DNA of 64,000 bases from Archivesica marissinica (taxonomy: Eukaryota > Mollusca > Bivalvia > Venerida > Vesicomyidae), in assembly GCA_014843695.1 (NCBI GenBank), contig CM026402.1:19882396-19946395 (forward strand), in the 5' to 3' direction. Of the stretch, positions 9,637-22,159 are shown one piece after another. The position numbers and the translations under genes were made by a program. Position 1 is the stretch's first letter. Each line of letters starts with the position of its first letter. Under the pieces are notes generated by a model. It was given only the letters and a program-made list of their open reading frames with translations. It was not told the DNA's origin and searched no databases.

Positions 9637-10600
9637 TCCCCGATGATTGGAGACATGGAGTTATAATATTTCCTATATACAAAAAGAAAAAGACTCAACA
9701 GTCCAAACCTGGCAACTACCGCCACATTTTTCTAACATGTCTGTAGTGTATTTCGACGTGGGTAGAACAGCGGCCCTGCTAGCTCAGTTGGTAGAGCTGT
9801 CCGACTAGTGTTCGGGAGGTCATGGGTTCGAGTCCCACGTCGGGTCACTAACTTTTCCGCTCTTTCTTTGCATGGTCACTTTAATGGCGACGAGGATATA
9901 TGGTACGGGCAAAGGAGTAGGAGTGCGGCTCCAGGAATCGGAGTGCAGCTCCTAAAGAATAAAAGAGGAAAGAGTGTAGTGTATTTCGGCATGGGTAGAA
10001 CAGCGGCCCGGCTAGCTCAGTTGGTAGAGCTGTCCGACTAGTGTTCGGGAGGTCGTGGGTTCGAGTCCCACGTCGGGTCACTAACTTTTCCGCTCTTTCT
10101 TTGTATGGTCACTTTATGTCTCTAGCATCCAAACTCTTGGAACACATCCTGGTTTCCAACATTGTGTCATACTTGGACTCTCATCATATTCTTATCCAAC
10201 ATCAGCACTGGTTCAGGTCAAAACATAGCTGTGACACCCAACTCATAGGTCTCACACAAGAGATAGCTGACAATCTCGAGCTTGGTCACCAGACGGATGT
10301 CATCATAATGGATTTCAGTAAAAGCATTTGACAAAGTAGATCACCACAAGCTCATCCATAAACTCAAACTTTTTGGTTTGACAAAGCCACATCATGGATA
10401 CACCCTTTTCTCTAAAGCAGGTCACAACAGGTTCTCGTCGAAGGTAAATGCTCTGACAGGTTACCAGTTCTCTCAGGTGTCCCCCAAGGGTCTGTTCTTG
10501 GTCCCTGTCTCTTTCTATCTTATATAAATGACCTACCAAACAGCATCAAAAGCCGAAACGCTCTCTCAACAGAAGCCGAAACGCTCTCTCAGTCTATGTG
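9637..10600 (+). pseudogene. Non-LTR retrotransposon RT fragment, interrupted by a SINE dimer
   Basis: Before the insertion it reads VPDDWRHG, then KPGNYRHIFLTC. After it come SLASKLLEHILVSN, then HWFRSKHSCDTQL, then HQTDVIIMDFSKS, and in a shifted frame FDKVDHHKLIHKLKLFG. This is the N-terminal half of a CR1/jockey-like reverse transcriptase, including the first catalytic block (motif A). Frameshifts, a stop and a small duplication of GCCGAAACGCTCTC near 10550-10590 show it is dead. It lies in CARS1 intron 1. The other LINE fragment at 8285-8660 is on the opposite strand. Confidence 0.85.
9743..10115 (+). mobile_element. SINE-G tandem dimer (tRNA-derived) inside the LINE
   Basis: There are two head-to-tail monomers 233 bp apart. 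Each has TAGCTCAGTTGGTAGAGC (A box) and GGTTCGAGTCC (B box). The tRNA-like fold has a loop CTAGTGT, an apparent AGT anticodon as in tRNA-Thr, but has one extra base between the D and anticodon stems. ATGTCT flanks the insertion (9737-9742 and 10116-10121), a likely 6-bp target duplication inside the RT gene. Confidence 0.82.
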
Positions 10601-11062
10601 AAAACGTTTAGAAACCACAGATTATTTGGATTGACAAACTCAAACATGTTGTCAATCCGAACAAAATCTGTTTGTTCGAAATGCGATTATATAGATTGAT
10701 CAAATTGACTCAAAAATGATGTAATTGTATCTTTATTATAATTTTATATATAATTAACAATTACACAGCTAATATACATGATATACTACTAGGCACATGA
10801 CCCTTAAATGACTGAATAGTGCAACTGATCTGCATTTAATTTTGTTAAGCATGAAATCATTACGAAATGGATCGAGTACGATTCCAAGACATTGTAAAGC
10901 CGTTAATATGCATTTATTTCTCATATAAAGGGAACATTCATCTATGGAACTTTGAATTTAAGCACATTTTTATCCATACATAATATGCATAATTAGCATG
11001 ATTTATGAAATCCAACTAAAATTCCAAGTTATGATCGCGAGCAAAGGAATTTTGATCAGCTG
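10601..11062. other. AT-rich sequence in CARS1 intron 1
   Basis: No feature was recognised. Confidence 0.4.
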
Positions 11063-11066
11063 TTAA

Positions 11067-11303
11067 CCCATTCAACACCAAGTAACTGCCATAGACTGGT
11101 CCATGACATTTTTAGACCAATTAAATTAATAAGAAAATTACATTTGGATCAGTTCATTTATCAAAATGGGTAAATTATTTTTTAAAATTTTAATATTACT
11201 GGCAAAAAGTGCAGATCCTGATGAGACTGCTCGTTACGAGCCGGCTCATCTGGATCTACACTTTTTGTAAGCCTATTGAGAGAGGTCTGTGGTGTTGAAA
11301 GGG
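11067..11303 (-). mobile_element. MITE-1 copy b (TTAA target)
   Basis: This is a full-length reverse copy of 237 bp, from CCCATTCAACACCAAG to GTTGAAAGGG with TTAA on both sides. The two hairpin mismatches typical of the family are kept. Confidence 0.9.
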
Positions 11304-11307
11304 TTAA

Positions 11308-11862
11308 AAACCTGTTTCGCGAACTGGTACTAATCTGAACATTTTCATTCATACTGTAAGATAGCGACGTGGCCAGTCGGAATTACTATGAAAGAAAGAG
11401 ATTTTCATAAAATATATTTAATTACAAATTGAAAGAAATCAGAAAAACTCGTACATGATTTTATGGGTTACAAAGCAGTTTTTGAAATGACCTTCAACTC
11501 GCGCGAGGCTAGTTATTTTCTGCTCCGTGATTGCTTCAAACTGCTATGAACAATAAAAATCGACCAATAAAAATCTCGTCTACATTGAATTATTTTGCGT
11601 TGATATAAACTCTACCGAATATAAAATACACGTCGGATAGGGACAATTTTCATCGACGAAAGACGAAATCGGTTCCACTAAGCACTGTTGCATATTAGCA
11701 TCAACCAATTGGATAATAGAGTAATAAGTGCATTTTAAATTTTTGGTTTCAGTTTCTCCACAAAACAAAATCGTTCATCTATTTGGATTAATGTTGTTTA
11801 TTCAGTCTAGCTGGAATAACAGTGTATTCAGAGTTAGTTCAACTGTATGTATGTATGTATGT
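11308..11862. other. Unique sequence in CARS1 intron 1
   Basis: No exon or repeat was recognised apart from a short GTAT microsatellite near 11844. Confidence 0.4.
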
Positions 11863-12060
11863 TCCATTAATGTAAAACCCCTCTCGGGGACCTAGACATT
11901 TTTCCTGGGCAGGCTTAGCCGACCTAAGCGATTAACCAGTACTAAGCAATGTGTGTGAGGTGCCTTACTCAATGACACTACATACGTGGCCTGACCGAGT
12001 ATCGAACCCGGGACCGTTCGATTCCAAATCCGACGCTCTACCACTGGACCACGGATGCCA
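11863..12060 (-). mobile_element. SINE-F, tRNA-derived, nearly complete
   Basis: The reverse strand shows a head with TGGTCCAGTGGTAGAGCG (A box) and GGGTTCGATACTC (B box). A body follows and then the GTCCCCGAGAGGGGT tail. The tail motif also occurs alone at 1671, 6871, 9448, 9586 and 62230. Confidence 0.75.
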
Positions 12061-12343
12061 CTATTTTCAGTGTACCCAGATTTACAGTTTGGAGCATTAA
12101 AATTGCATCATTATACAATTCATGACTACACCAACATGTCTCATTTGTACTTGTGTATAAATATGTTTGTTTTATTTTAGTGTTCATATGGTTGTACTGT
12201 ACATGTATTAAATATAATAAAAAAACCTCTAATCCAGAACACCCTCTAAACCAGAGTTTTTGTTCAGTCCTGAAGAAGTGCGGATTAGAGGGGTCTTACT
12301 GTATTATGTATCACATGGTGTATTTCAACAATCTGTGCTTCAG

Positions 12344-12438
12344 GTAAGGTAAAGAGGCTACAGCCGGCCTGGTCCCCACCTGAACCAAAGAAGAAACCAG
12401 CTGCACTGAAGCTGTTTAACAGCCTCACAAGACAAAAG
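12344..12438 (+). CDS. Cysteinyl-tRNA synthetase, second coding exon
   Basis: Acceptor CTTCAG and donor GTAAGA bound a 95-nt exon (phase 1 in, phase 0 out). It reads KVKRLQPAWSPPEPKKKP and then ALKLFNSLTRQK. The human enzyme has VQPQWSPP followed by LHLYNSLTRNK at the same place, so the assignment is firm. This is the N-terminal segment just before the catalytic domain, whose HIGH-type signature would come in the next exon. The enzyme charges tRNA-Cys in the cytosol. The next exon should begin near VFIPQ and contain CGPTVYD, and I could not find it in the window. The intron that follows fills with minisatellite about 120 bp after the donor. Confidence 0.92.
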
Positions 12439-12446
12439 GTAAGAAA

Positions 12447-12541
12447 GGATAACTGATAATTGATAGGATAACTGATAATTGATAGGATAATTGATAGGGA
12501 TAGGATAACTGTTAATTGATAGGATAATTGATAGGATAACT
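12447..12541. repeat. Short GATAACTGATAATT repeat
   Basis: Imperfect tandem copies of GGATAACTGATAATTGATA lie just inside CARS1 intron 2. Confidence 0.85.
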
Positions 12542-12562
12542 CAAAAAGTTGTTGATTGGTTT

Positions 12563-15500
12563 TGATATATACATGTAGATGGCTGGGGTATTCGATATAA
12601 TTTTATAGATGGCTGGTGTATTTGATATATATATAGATGGCTGGTGTATTTGATATAATTTTATAGATGGCTGGTGTATTTGATATATATATAGATGGCT
12701 GGTGTATTTGATATAATTTTATAGATGGCTGGTGTATTTGATATATATAGATGGCTGGTGTATTCGATATAATTTTATAGATGGCTGGTGTATTTGATAT
12801 ATTGATGGATGGTGTATTCGATATAATTTTATAGATGACTGGTGTATTTAATATATAGATGGATTGTGTATTGGATATATAGATGGATGGTGTATTGGAT
12901 ATTTAGATGGATGGTGTATTGGATATATAGATGGTTGGTGTATTGGATATATAGATGGATGGTGTATTGGATATATAGATGGATGGTGTATTGGATATAT
13001 AGATGGATGGTGTAGTGGATATATAGATGGATGGTGTAGTGGATATATAGATGGATGGTGTATTGGATATATAGATGGATGGTGTATTGGATATATAGAT
13101 GGATGGTGAATTGAATATACAGATGGCTGGTGTATTTGATATATAGATGGCTGGTGTATTGGATATATAGATGGATGGTGTATTGGATATATAGATGGAT
13201 GGTGTATTGGATATATAGATGGATGGTGTATTGGATATATAGATGGATGGTGTATTGGATATATAGATGGATGGTGTATTGGATATATAGATGGATGGTG
13301 TATTGGATATATAGATGGATGGTGTATGGATATATAGATGGATGGTGAATTGATATATAGATGGCTGGTGTATTGGATATATAGATGGCTGGTGTATTGG
13401 ATATATAGATGGTTGGTGTATTGGATATATAGATGGATGGTTTTGGATATATAGATGGATGGTGTATTGGATATATAGATGGATGGTGTATTGGATATAT
13501 AGATGATGGTGTATTGGATATATAGATGGATGGTGTATTGGATATATAGATGGATGGTGTATTGGATATATAGATGGATGGTGAATTGGATATATAGATG
13601 GCTGGTGTATTTGATATATAGATGGCTGGTGTATTGGATATATAGATGGATGGTGTATTGGATATATAGATGGATGGTGTATTGGATATATAGATGGATG
13701 GTGTATTGGATATATAGATGGATGGTGTATTGGATATATAGATGGTTGGTGTATTGGATATATAGATGGATGGTGTATTGGATATATAGATGGCTGTGTA
13801 GTGGATATATAGATGGTTGGTGTATTGGATATATAGAGATGGTGTATAGATATATAGATGGATGGTGTATTGGATATATAGATGGATGGTGTATTGGATA
13901 TATAGATGGATGGTGTATTGGATATATAGATGGATGGTGTATTGGATATATAGATGGATGGTGTATTGGATATATAGATGGATGGTGTATTGGATATATA
14001 GATGGATGGTGTATTGGATATATAGATGGATGGTGTATTTGATATATAGATGGCTGGTGTATTGGATATATAGATGGATGGTGTATGGGATATATAGATG
14101 GCTGGTGTATTGGATATATAGATATGGCTGGTGTATTGGATATATAGATAGCTGGTGTATTGGATATATAGATAGCTGGTGTATTGGATATATAGATAGC
14201 TGGTGTATTGGATATATAGATGGATGGTGTAGTGGATATATAGATGGATGGTGTATTGGATATATAGATGGATGGTGTATTTGATATATAGATGGCTGGT
14301 GTATTGGATATATAGATGGCTGGTGTATTGGATATATAGATGGATGGTGTATTGGATATATAGATGGCTGGTGTATTGGATATATAGATGGATGGTGTAT
14401 TGGATATATAGATGGATGGTATATTGGATATATAGATGGCTGGTGTATTGGATATATAGATGGATGGTGTATTGGATATATAGATGGATGGTGTATTGGA
14501 TATATAGATGGATGGTGTATTGGATATATAGATGGATGGTGTATTGGATATATAGATGGCTGGTGTATTGGATATATAGATGGATGGTGTATTGGATATA
14601 TAGATGGATGGTGTATTGGATATATAGATGGATGGTGTATTGGATATATAGATGGCTGGTGTATTGGATATATAGATGGATGGTGTATTGGATATATAGA
14701 TGGATGGTGTATTGGATATATAGATGGATGGTATATTGGATATGTGTATTGGATATATAGATGGATGGTGTATTGGATATATAGATGGATGGTGTATTGG
14801 ATATATAGATGGATGGTGTATTGGATATATAGATGGCTGGTGTATTGTATAGATGGATGGTGTATTGGATATATAGATGGATGGTGTATTGATATATAGA
14901 TGGATGGTGTATTGGATAATAGAGGATGGTGTATTGGATATATAGATGGATGGTGTATTGGATATATAGATGGTTGGTGTAGTGGATATATAGATGGATG
15001 GTGTATTGGATATATAGATGGCTGGTGTATTGTATAGATGGATGGTGTATTGGATATATAGATGGATGGTGTATTTGATATATAGATGGATGGTGTATTG
15101 GATATATAGATGGATGGTGTATTGGATATATAGATGGCTGGTGTATTGGATATATAGATGGATGGTGTATTGGATATATAGATGGATGGTGTATTGGATA
15201 TATAGATGGATGGTGTATTGGATATATAGATGGATGGTGTATTGGATATATAGATGGTTGGTGTATTGGATATATAGATGGTTGGTGTATTGGATATATA
15301 GATGGATGGTGTATTGGATATATAGATGGCTGGTGTATTGGATATATAGATGGAAGGTGTATTGGATATATAGATGGATGGTGTATTTGATATATAGATG
15401 GATGGTGTATTGGATATATAGATGGATGGTGTATTGGATATATAGATGGCTGGTGTATTGGATATATAGATGGTTGGTGTAGTGGATATATAGATGGATG

Positions 15501-18470
15501 GTGTATTGGATATATAGATGGCTGGTGTATTGTATAGATGGAAGGTGTATTGGATATATAGATGGATGGTGTATTGATATATAGATGGATGGTGTATTGG
15601 ATATATAGATGGATGGTGTATTGGATATATAGATGGCTGGTGTATTGGATATATAGATGTGGTATGATTATAGATGGATGGTGTATTGGATATATAGATG
15701 GCTGGTGTATTGGATATATAGATGGCTGGTGTATTGGATATATAGATGGTGGTGTATTGGATATATAGATGGATGGTGTATTGGATATATAGATGGATGG
15801 TGTATTGGATATATAGATGGATGGTGTAGTGGATATATAGATGGCTAGTGTATTGGATATATAGATGGATGGTGTATTGGATATATAGATGGATGGTGTA
15901 TTGGATATATAGATGGCTGGTGTATTGGATATATAGATGGATGGTGTATTGGATATATAGATGGATGGTGTATTGGATATATAGATGGATGGTGTATTGG
16001 ATATATAGATGGATGGTGTATTTGATATATAGATGGATGGTGTATTGGATATATAGATGGATGGTGTAGTGGATATATAGATGGATGGTGTATTGGATAT
16101 ATAGATGGCTGGTGTATTGGATATATAGATGGATGGTGTATTGGATATATAGATGGATGGTGTATTGGATATATAGATGGATGGTGTATTGGATATATAG
16201 ATGGCTGGTGTATTGGATATATAGATGGATGGTGTATTGGATATATAGATGGCTAGTGTAGTGGATATATAGATGGATGGTGTATTGGATATATAGATGG
16301 ATGGTGTATTGGATATATAGATGGATGGTGTATTGGATATATAGATGGATGGTGTATTGGATATATAGATGGCTGGTGTATTGTATAGATGGAAGGTGTA
16401 TTGGATATATAGATGGATGGTGTATTTGATATATAGATGGATGGTGTATTGGATATATAGATGGATGGTGTATTGGATATATAGATGGATGGTGTATTGG
16501 ATATATAGATGGATGGTGTATTGGAATATAGATGGATGGTGTATTGGATATATAGATGGATGTGTATTGTATAGATGGAAGGTGTATGATTATAGATGGA
16601 TGGTGTATTTGATATATAGATGGATGGTGTATTGGATATATAGATGGATGGTGTATTGGATATAGATGGATGGTGTATTGGATATACAGATGGCTGGTGT
16701 ATTGGATATATAGATGGATGGTGTATTGGATATATAGATGGATGGTGTATTGGATATAGATGGCTGGTGTAGTGGATATATAGATGGATGGTGTAGTGGA
16801 TATATAGATGGCTAGTGTAGTGGATATATAGATGGATGGTGTATTTGATATATAGATGGATGGTGTATTGGATATATAGATGGATGGTGTATTGGATATA
16901 TAGATGGCTGGTGTAGTGGATATATAGATGGCTGGTGTATTGGATATATAGATGGCTGGTGTATTGGATATATAGATGGTTGGTGTATTGGATATATAGA
17001 TGGATTGTGTATTGGATATATAGATGGATGGTGTATTGGATATATAGATGGATGGTGTATTTGATTTATAGATGGATGGTGTATTTGATATAATTTTATA
17101 GATGGCTGGTGTATTGTATAGATGGAAGGTGTATTGGATATATAGATGGTTGGTGTATTGGATATATAGATGGCTGGTGTAGTGGATATATAGATGTATG
17201 GTGTATTGGATATATAGATGGCTGGTGTATTGGATATATAGATGGCTAGTGTAGTGGATATATAGATGGATGGTGTATTGGATATGTGTATTGGATATAT
17301 AGATGGCTGGTGTATTGTATAGATGGATGGTGTATTGGATATATAGATGGATGGTGTATTTGATATATAGATGGCTTGTGTATCGGATATATAGATGGAT
17401 GGTGTATTGGATATATAGATGGATGGTGTATTTGATATATATGGATGGTGTATTGGATATATAGATGGCTGGTGTATTGGATAATATAGATGGATGGTGT
17501 ATTGGATATATATATGGCTAGTGTAGTGGATATATAGATGGATGGTGTATTGGATATATAGATGGCTGTGTATTGTATATATAGATGGATGGTGTATTGG
17601 ATATATAGATGGCTAGTGTATTGGATATATAGATGGCTGGTGTATTGTATATATAGATGGATGGTGTATTGTATATATAGATGGCTGGTGTATTGTATAT
17701 ATAGATGGATGGTGTATTGGATATATAGATGGCTTGTGTATTGTATATATAGATGGATGGTGTATTGGATATATAGATGGCTAGTGTAGTGGATATATAG
17801 ATGGATGGTGTATTGAAATATAGATGGCTAGTGTAGGGATATATATATGGATGGTGTATTGGATATATAGATGGCTGGTGTATTGGATATATAGATGGCT
17901 GGTGTATTGTATAGATGGATGGTGTAGTGGATATATAGATGGATGGTGTATTGGATATATAGATGGATGGTGTATTGGATATATAGATGGCTGGTGTATT
18001 GTATAGATGGATGGTGTAGTGGATATATAGATGGATGGTGTATTGGATATATAGATGGCTGGTGTATTGGATATATAGATGGCTGGTGTATTGTATAGAT
18101 GGATGGTGTATTGGATATATAGATGGATGGTGTATTGGATATATAGATGGATGGTGTATTGGATATATAGATGGATGGTGTAGTGGATATATAGATGGCT
18201 AGTGTAGTGGATATATAGATGGATGGTGTATTGGATATATAGATGAATGGTGTATTGGATATATAGATGGATGGTGTATTGAATATATAGATGGATGGTG
18301 TATTGGATATATAGATGGATGGTGTATTGGATATATAGATGGTTGGTGTATTGGATATATATAGATGGATGGTGTATTGGATATATAGATGGTTGGTGTA
18401 TTGGATATATAGATGGATGGTGTATTGGATATATAGATGGATGGTGTATTGTATATATAGATGGATGGTG
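12563..18470. repeat. 24-bp minisatellite, 5.9 kb, in CARS1 intron 2
   Basis: About 240 units of the type GGATATATAGATGGATGGTG plus TATT. GATGGATGG, GATGGCTGG and GATGGTTGG variants are intermixed. The first 300 bp has longer units with ATATAATTTTATAG. The period is divisible by three, so both strands carry long open frames (VYWIYRWM on plus, HHPSIYPI on minus) that are not genes. Scattered one- or two-base deletions are either mutations or unpolished sequence. Confidence 0.97.
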
Positions 18471-18774
18471 AAAAAAAAACCTACGTAGCATGCTGCATTA
18501 TCTGCACAGCTGATGCTGCAACAGTGATATATAAAACATCGAGGCTTTCTCTGTGACTGACTTCTAGTATTTTTGCTAGTTTGGATTAAATCTCTAATTT
18601 CCATTGACCTGTATGGTCATGTTCCCAACTGTATGTGGAAAATATGTAATAATTAAATAATCAATATTTAAATCTTGATCTACTGAGGCACAAATGACCA
18701 GCAATGACACCACTACAAGTACATGTGAAATTGGGAGTATATTTGCATGTGTAGAATGTTCAAATTGTCAAATA
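18471..18774. other. Unique sequence in CARS1 intron 2
   Basis: It begins with a run of nine A at the array end. No exon was recognised. Confidence 0.4.
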
Positions 18775-18925
18775 CAATTAGCGCAGTGGTTAGCGCGGTT
18801 GCTTCTCACCAAGGCAACCCAGGTTCGATCCTCGGACCGGGAAGTATGTGAGATGGTACTGTGGTCGCTAGATCGGACATGTGTGTTTTCTCCGGGTAAT
18901 CCGGTTTCTTCCATCATCACCGGAC
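18775..18925 (+). mobile_element. SINE-B copy 1, 3' truncated
   Basis: The head has TTAGCGCAGTGGTTAGCGCG and GGTTCGATCCTCG. The body about GGGAAGTATGTGAGATGGTA follows and then diverges. Confidence 0.75.
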
Positions 18926-19192
18926 TAACGGTCAGGCAAGCTATTTACTAGAGGTGGAGTATCATGCATAGATCTGTTCGTCCGTGTACACATGCATGCA
19001 AATGACTTCTTCTCTGAACCAATTGTTGGAATGTTTCCACACGCGGTCTGTAGCAATCTCCTGTCAAGTTTCTACAAATGGGGTCACAGTGGTGAAAAAC
19101 TAGGTCATTAGGACAACTTAAAATGGAAGACTTTTAACCCTGTTGGAGTTCATCATGCCTGTTGTAAGTCATCTACTGGTTAATCAACTTAA

Positions 19193-19410
19193 CCCTTTCA
19201 ACACCACAGACCTCTAAATAGGCTTACAAAAAGTGTAGATCCAGATGAGCCGTCTCATCAGGATCTGCACTTTTTGCCAGTGATATGACTATTTTTAGAC
19301 ATAATTACCCATTTTGATAAATGAACTTGTCCAAATGTGATTTTCTGATTCATTTATTGGTTTATGAATATCATGGACCAGTCCATGTGAGTTACTTGGT
19401 GTTGAATGGG
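19193..19410 (+). mobile_element. MITE-1 copy c with shortened hairpin
   Basis: It runs from CCCTTTCAACACC to GTTGAATGGG with TTAA on both sides. The hairpin tip is deleted (GATGAGCCGTCTCATC remains). Tandem copies of its 3' end follow almost immediately. Confidence 0.88.
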
Positions 19411-19423
19411 TTAAACCACATCT

Positions 19424-20065
19424 TCCTATGAACCAGGATGTTACTTGGTGTTGAATGGGTTAATATCATGCACCAGTCCATGTCAGTTACTTGGTGTTGA
19501 ATGGGTTAATATCATGCACCAGTCCATGTCAGTTACTTGGTGTTGAATGGGTTAAATATCATGCAACAGTCCATGTCAGTTACTTGGTGTTGAATGGGTT
19601 AAATATCATGCACCAGTCCATGTCAGTTACTTGGTGTTGAATGGGTTAAATATCATGCACCAGTCCATGTCAGTTACTTGGTGTTGAATGGGTTAAATAT
19701 CATGCACCAGTCCATGTCAGTTACTTGGTGTTGAATGGGTTAAATATCATGCACCAGTCCATGTCGGTTACTTGGTGTTGAATGGGTTAAATATCATGCA
19801 CCAGTCCATGTCGGTTACTTGGTGTTGAATGGGTTAAATATCATGCACCAGTCCATGTCAGTTACTTGGTGTTGAATGGGTTAAATATCATGCACCAGTC
19901 CATGTCAGTTACTTGGTGTTGAATGGGTTAAATATCATGCACCAGTCCATGTCAGTTACTTGGTGTTGAATGGGTTAATATCATGCACCAGTCCATGTCA
20001 GTTACTTGGTGTTGAATGGGTTAATATCATGCACCAGTCCATGTCAGTTACTTGGTGTTGAATGG
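19424..20065 (+). repeat. MITE-1-terminus satellite, array 1
   Basis: About 13 units of 46-47 bp: ATATCATGCACCAGTCCATG, then TCAGTTACTTGGTG, then TTGAATGGGTTAA. Each unit is the last ~43 bp of MITE-1 plus its TTAA target site. It runs into the assembly gap. Confidence 0.93.
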
Positions 20066-21065
20066 NNNNNNNNNNNNNNNNNNNNNNNNNNNNNNNNNNN
20101 NNNNNNNNNNNNNNNNNNNNNNNNNNNNNNNNNNNNNNNNNNNNNNNNNNNNNNNNNNNNNNNNNNNNNNNNNNNNNNNNNNNNNNNNNNNNNNNNNNNN
20201 NNNNNNNNNNNNNNNNNNNNNNNNNNNNNNNNNNNNNNNNNNNNNNNNNNNNNNNNNNNNNNNNNNNNNNNNNNNNNNNNNNNNNNNNNNNNNNNNNNNN
20301 NNNNNNNNNNNNNNNNNNNNNNNNNNNNNNNNNNNNNNNNNNNNNNNNNNNNNNNNNNNNNNNNNNNNNNNNNNNNNNNNNNNNNNNNNNNNNNNNNNNN
20401 NNNNNNNNNNNNNNNNNNNNNNNNNNNNNNNNNNNNNNNNNNNNNNNNNNNNNNNNNNNNNNNNNNNNNNNNNNNNNNNNNNNNNNNNNNNNNNNNNNNN
20501 NNNNNNNNNNNNNNNNNNNNNNNNNNNNNNNNNNNNNNNNNNNNNNNNNNNNNNNNNNNNNNNNNNNNNNNNNNNNNNNNNNNNNNNNNNNNNNNNNNNN
20601 NNNNNNNNNNNNNNNNNNNNNNNNNNNNNNNNNNNNNNNNNNNNNNNNNNNNNNNNNNNNNNNNNNNNNNNNNNNNNNNNNNNNNNNNNNNNNNNNNNNN
20701 NNNNNNNNNNNNNNNNNNNNNNNNNNNNNNNNNNNNNNNNNNNNNNNNNNNNNNNNNNNNNNNNNNNNNNNNNNNNNNNNNNNNNNNNNNNNNNNNNNNN
20801 NNNNNNNNNNNNNNNNNNNNNNNNNNNNNNNNNNNNNNNNNNNNNNNNNNNNNNNNNNNNNNNNNNNNNNNNNNNNNNNNNNNNNNNNNNNNNNNNNNNN
20901 NNNNNNNNNNNNNNNNNNNNNNNNNNNNNNNNNNNNNNNNNNNNNNNNNNNNNNNNNNNNNNNNNNNNNNNNNNNNNNNNNNNNNNNNNNNNNNNNNNNN
21001 NNNNNNNNNNNNNNNNNNNNNNNNNNNNNNNNNNNNNNNNNNNNNNNNNNNNNNNNNNNNNNNNN
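20066..21065. other. Assembly gap (1000 N)
   Basis: The run is exactly 1000 N, the same as the second gap, so it is a placeholder of unknown true size. Confidence 0.99.
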
Positions 21066-21632
21066 GTCTGACCATCTGTCTGTCTGTTGGTGCGTAACAG
21101 TTGTGTCTGACCATCTGTCTGTCTGTTGGTGCGTAACAGTTGTGTCTGACCATCTGTCTGTCTGTTGGTGCGTAACAGTTGTGTCTGACCGTCTGTCTGT
21201 CTGTTGGTGCGTAACAGTTGTGTCTGACCGTCTGTCTGTCTGTTGGTGCGTAACAGTTGTGTCTGACCGTCTGTCTGTCTGTTGGTGCGTAACAGTTGTG
21301 TCTGACCGTCTGTCTGTCTGTTGGTGCGTAACAGTTGTGTCTGACCGTCTGTCTGTCTGTTGGTGCGTAACAGTTGTGTCTGACCATCTGTCTGTCTGTT
21401 GGTGCGTAACAGTTGTGTCTGACCATCTGTCTGTCTGTTGGTGCGTAACAGTTGTGTCTGACCATCTGTCTGTCTGTTGGTGCGTAACAGTTGTGTCTGA
21501 CCATCTGTCTGTCTGTTGGTGCGTAACAGTTGTGTCTGACCATCTGTCTGTCTGTTGGTGCGTAACAGTTGTGTCTGACCGTCTGTCTGTCTGTTGGTGC
21601 GTAACAGTTGTGTCTGACCATCTGTCTGTCTG
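21066..21632. repeat. 39-bp minisatellite (contig 2 copy)
   Basis: About 15 units, each GTCTGACCATCTGTCTGTC followed by TGTTGGTGCGTAACAGTTGT. Read in reverse, the CAT/CGT variant order is one CAT, one CGT, five CAT, five CGT, three CAT. This nearly matches the contig 3 array. Confidence 0.96.
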
Positions 21633-21877
21633 TCTGTGTGTTTTGCTATTGAGACATTATAGTGTTACCAATCATCTGTATATAAATATTATGCCTTTGT
21701 CAAGTTTGAATCCGAGCCCAAGATTACACCAGCACTGGTTCGAGTATGTTTAAGCAAAATCATAATATTTGTTGCATTCAAACAATGACTTTGATATAAT
21801 ACAATAACCTCATCCAATCTTTTTGAAACTTGATCGTAATGTTATAATGATTATTATTAAATACCTAGTCTGATTAA

Positions 21878-22110
21878 CCCATTCAACACCAAGTAACTCA
21901 CATGGACTGGTCCATGATATTCATAAACCAATAAATGAATCAGAAAATCACATTTGGACAAGTTCATTTATCAAAATGGGAAATTATGTCTAAAAATAGT
22001 CATATCACTGGCAAAAAGTGCAGATCCTGATGAGACGGCTCGTCACGAGCCGGCTCATCTGGATCTACACTTTTTGTAAGCCTATTTAGAGGTATGTGGT
22101 GTTGAAAGGG
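21878..22110 (-). mobile_element. MITE-1 copy d
   Basis: This is a full-length reverse copy of 233 bp with TTAA on both sides. It is the same insertion as 44301-44533. Confidence 0.9.
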
Positions 22111-22159
22111 TTAAGAATTCAACCGGATCGTACCGCTCTTTTTTTTTTATAACCTAATG

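Noticed and set aside
9770..10080. tRNA-Thr-like genes
   Set aside because: The cloverleaf has an extra base, both copies sit within a longer repeated unit, and the pair is inserted in a LINE. They are SINE heads. The same applies to the other A-box and B-box heads in the window.
12864..18604. Many frames of VYWIYRWM or HHPSIYPI repeats on both strands
   Set aside because: A 24-bp period keeps frames open by arithmetic. Frames break at each indel and lie in CARS1 intron 2.
20006..21753. Frames running through the N gap
   Set aside because: They are made of unknown bases and minisatellite.
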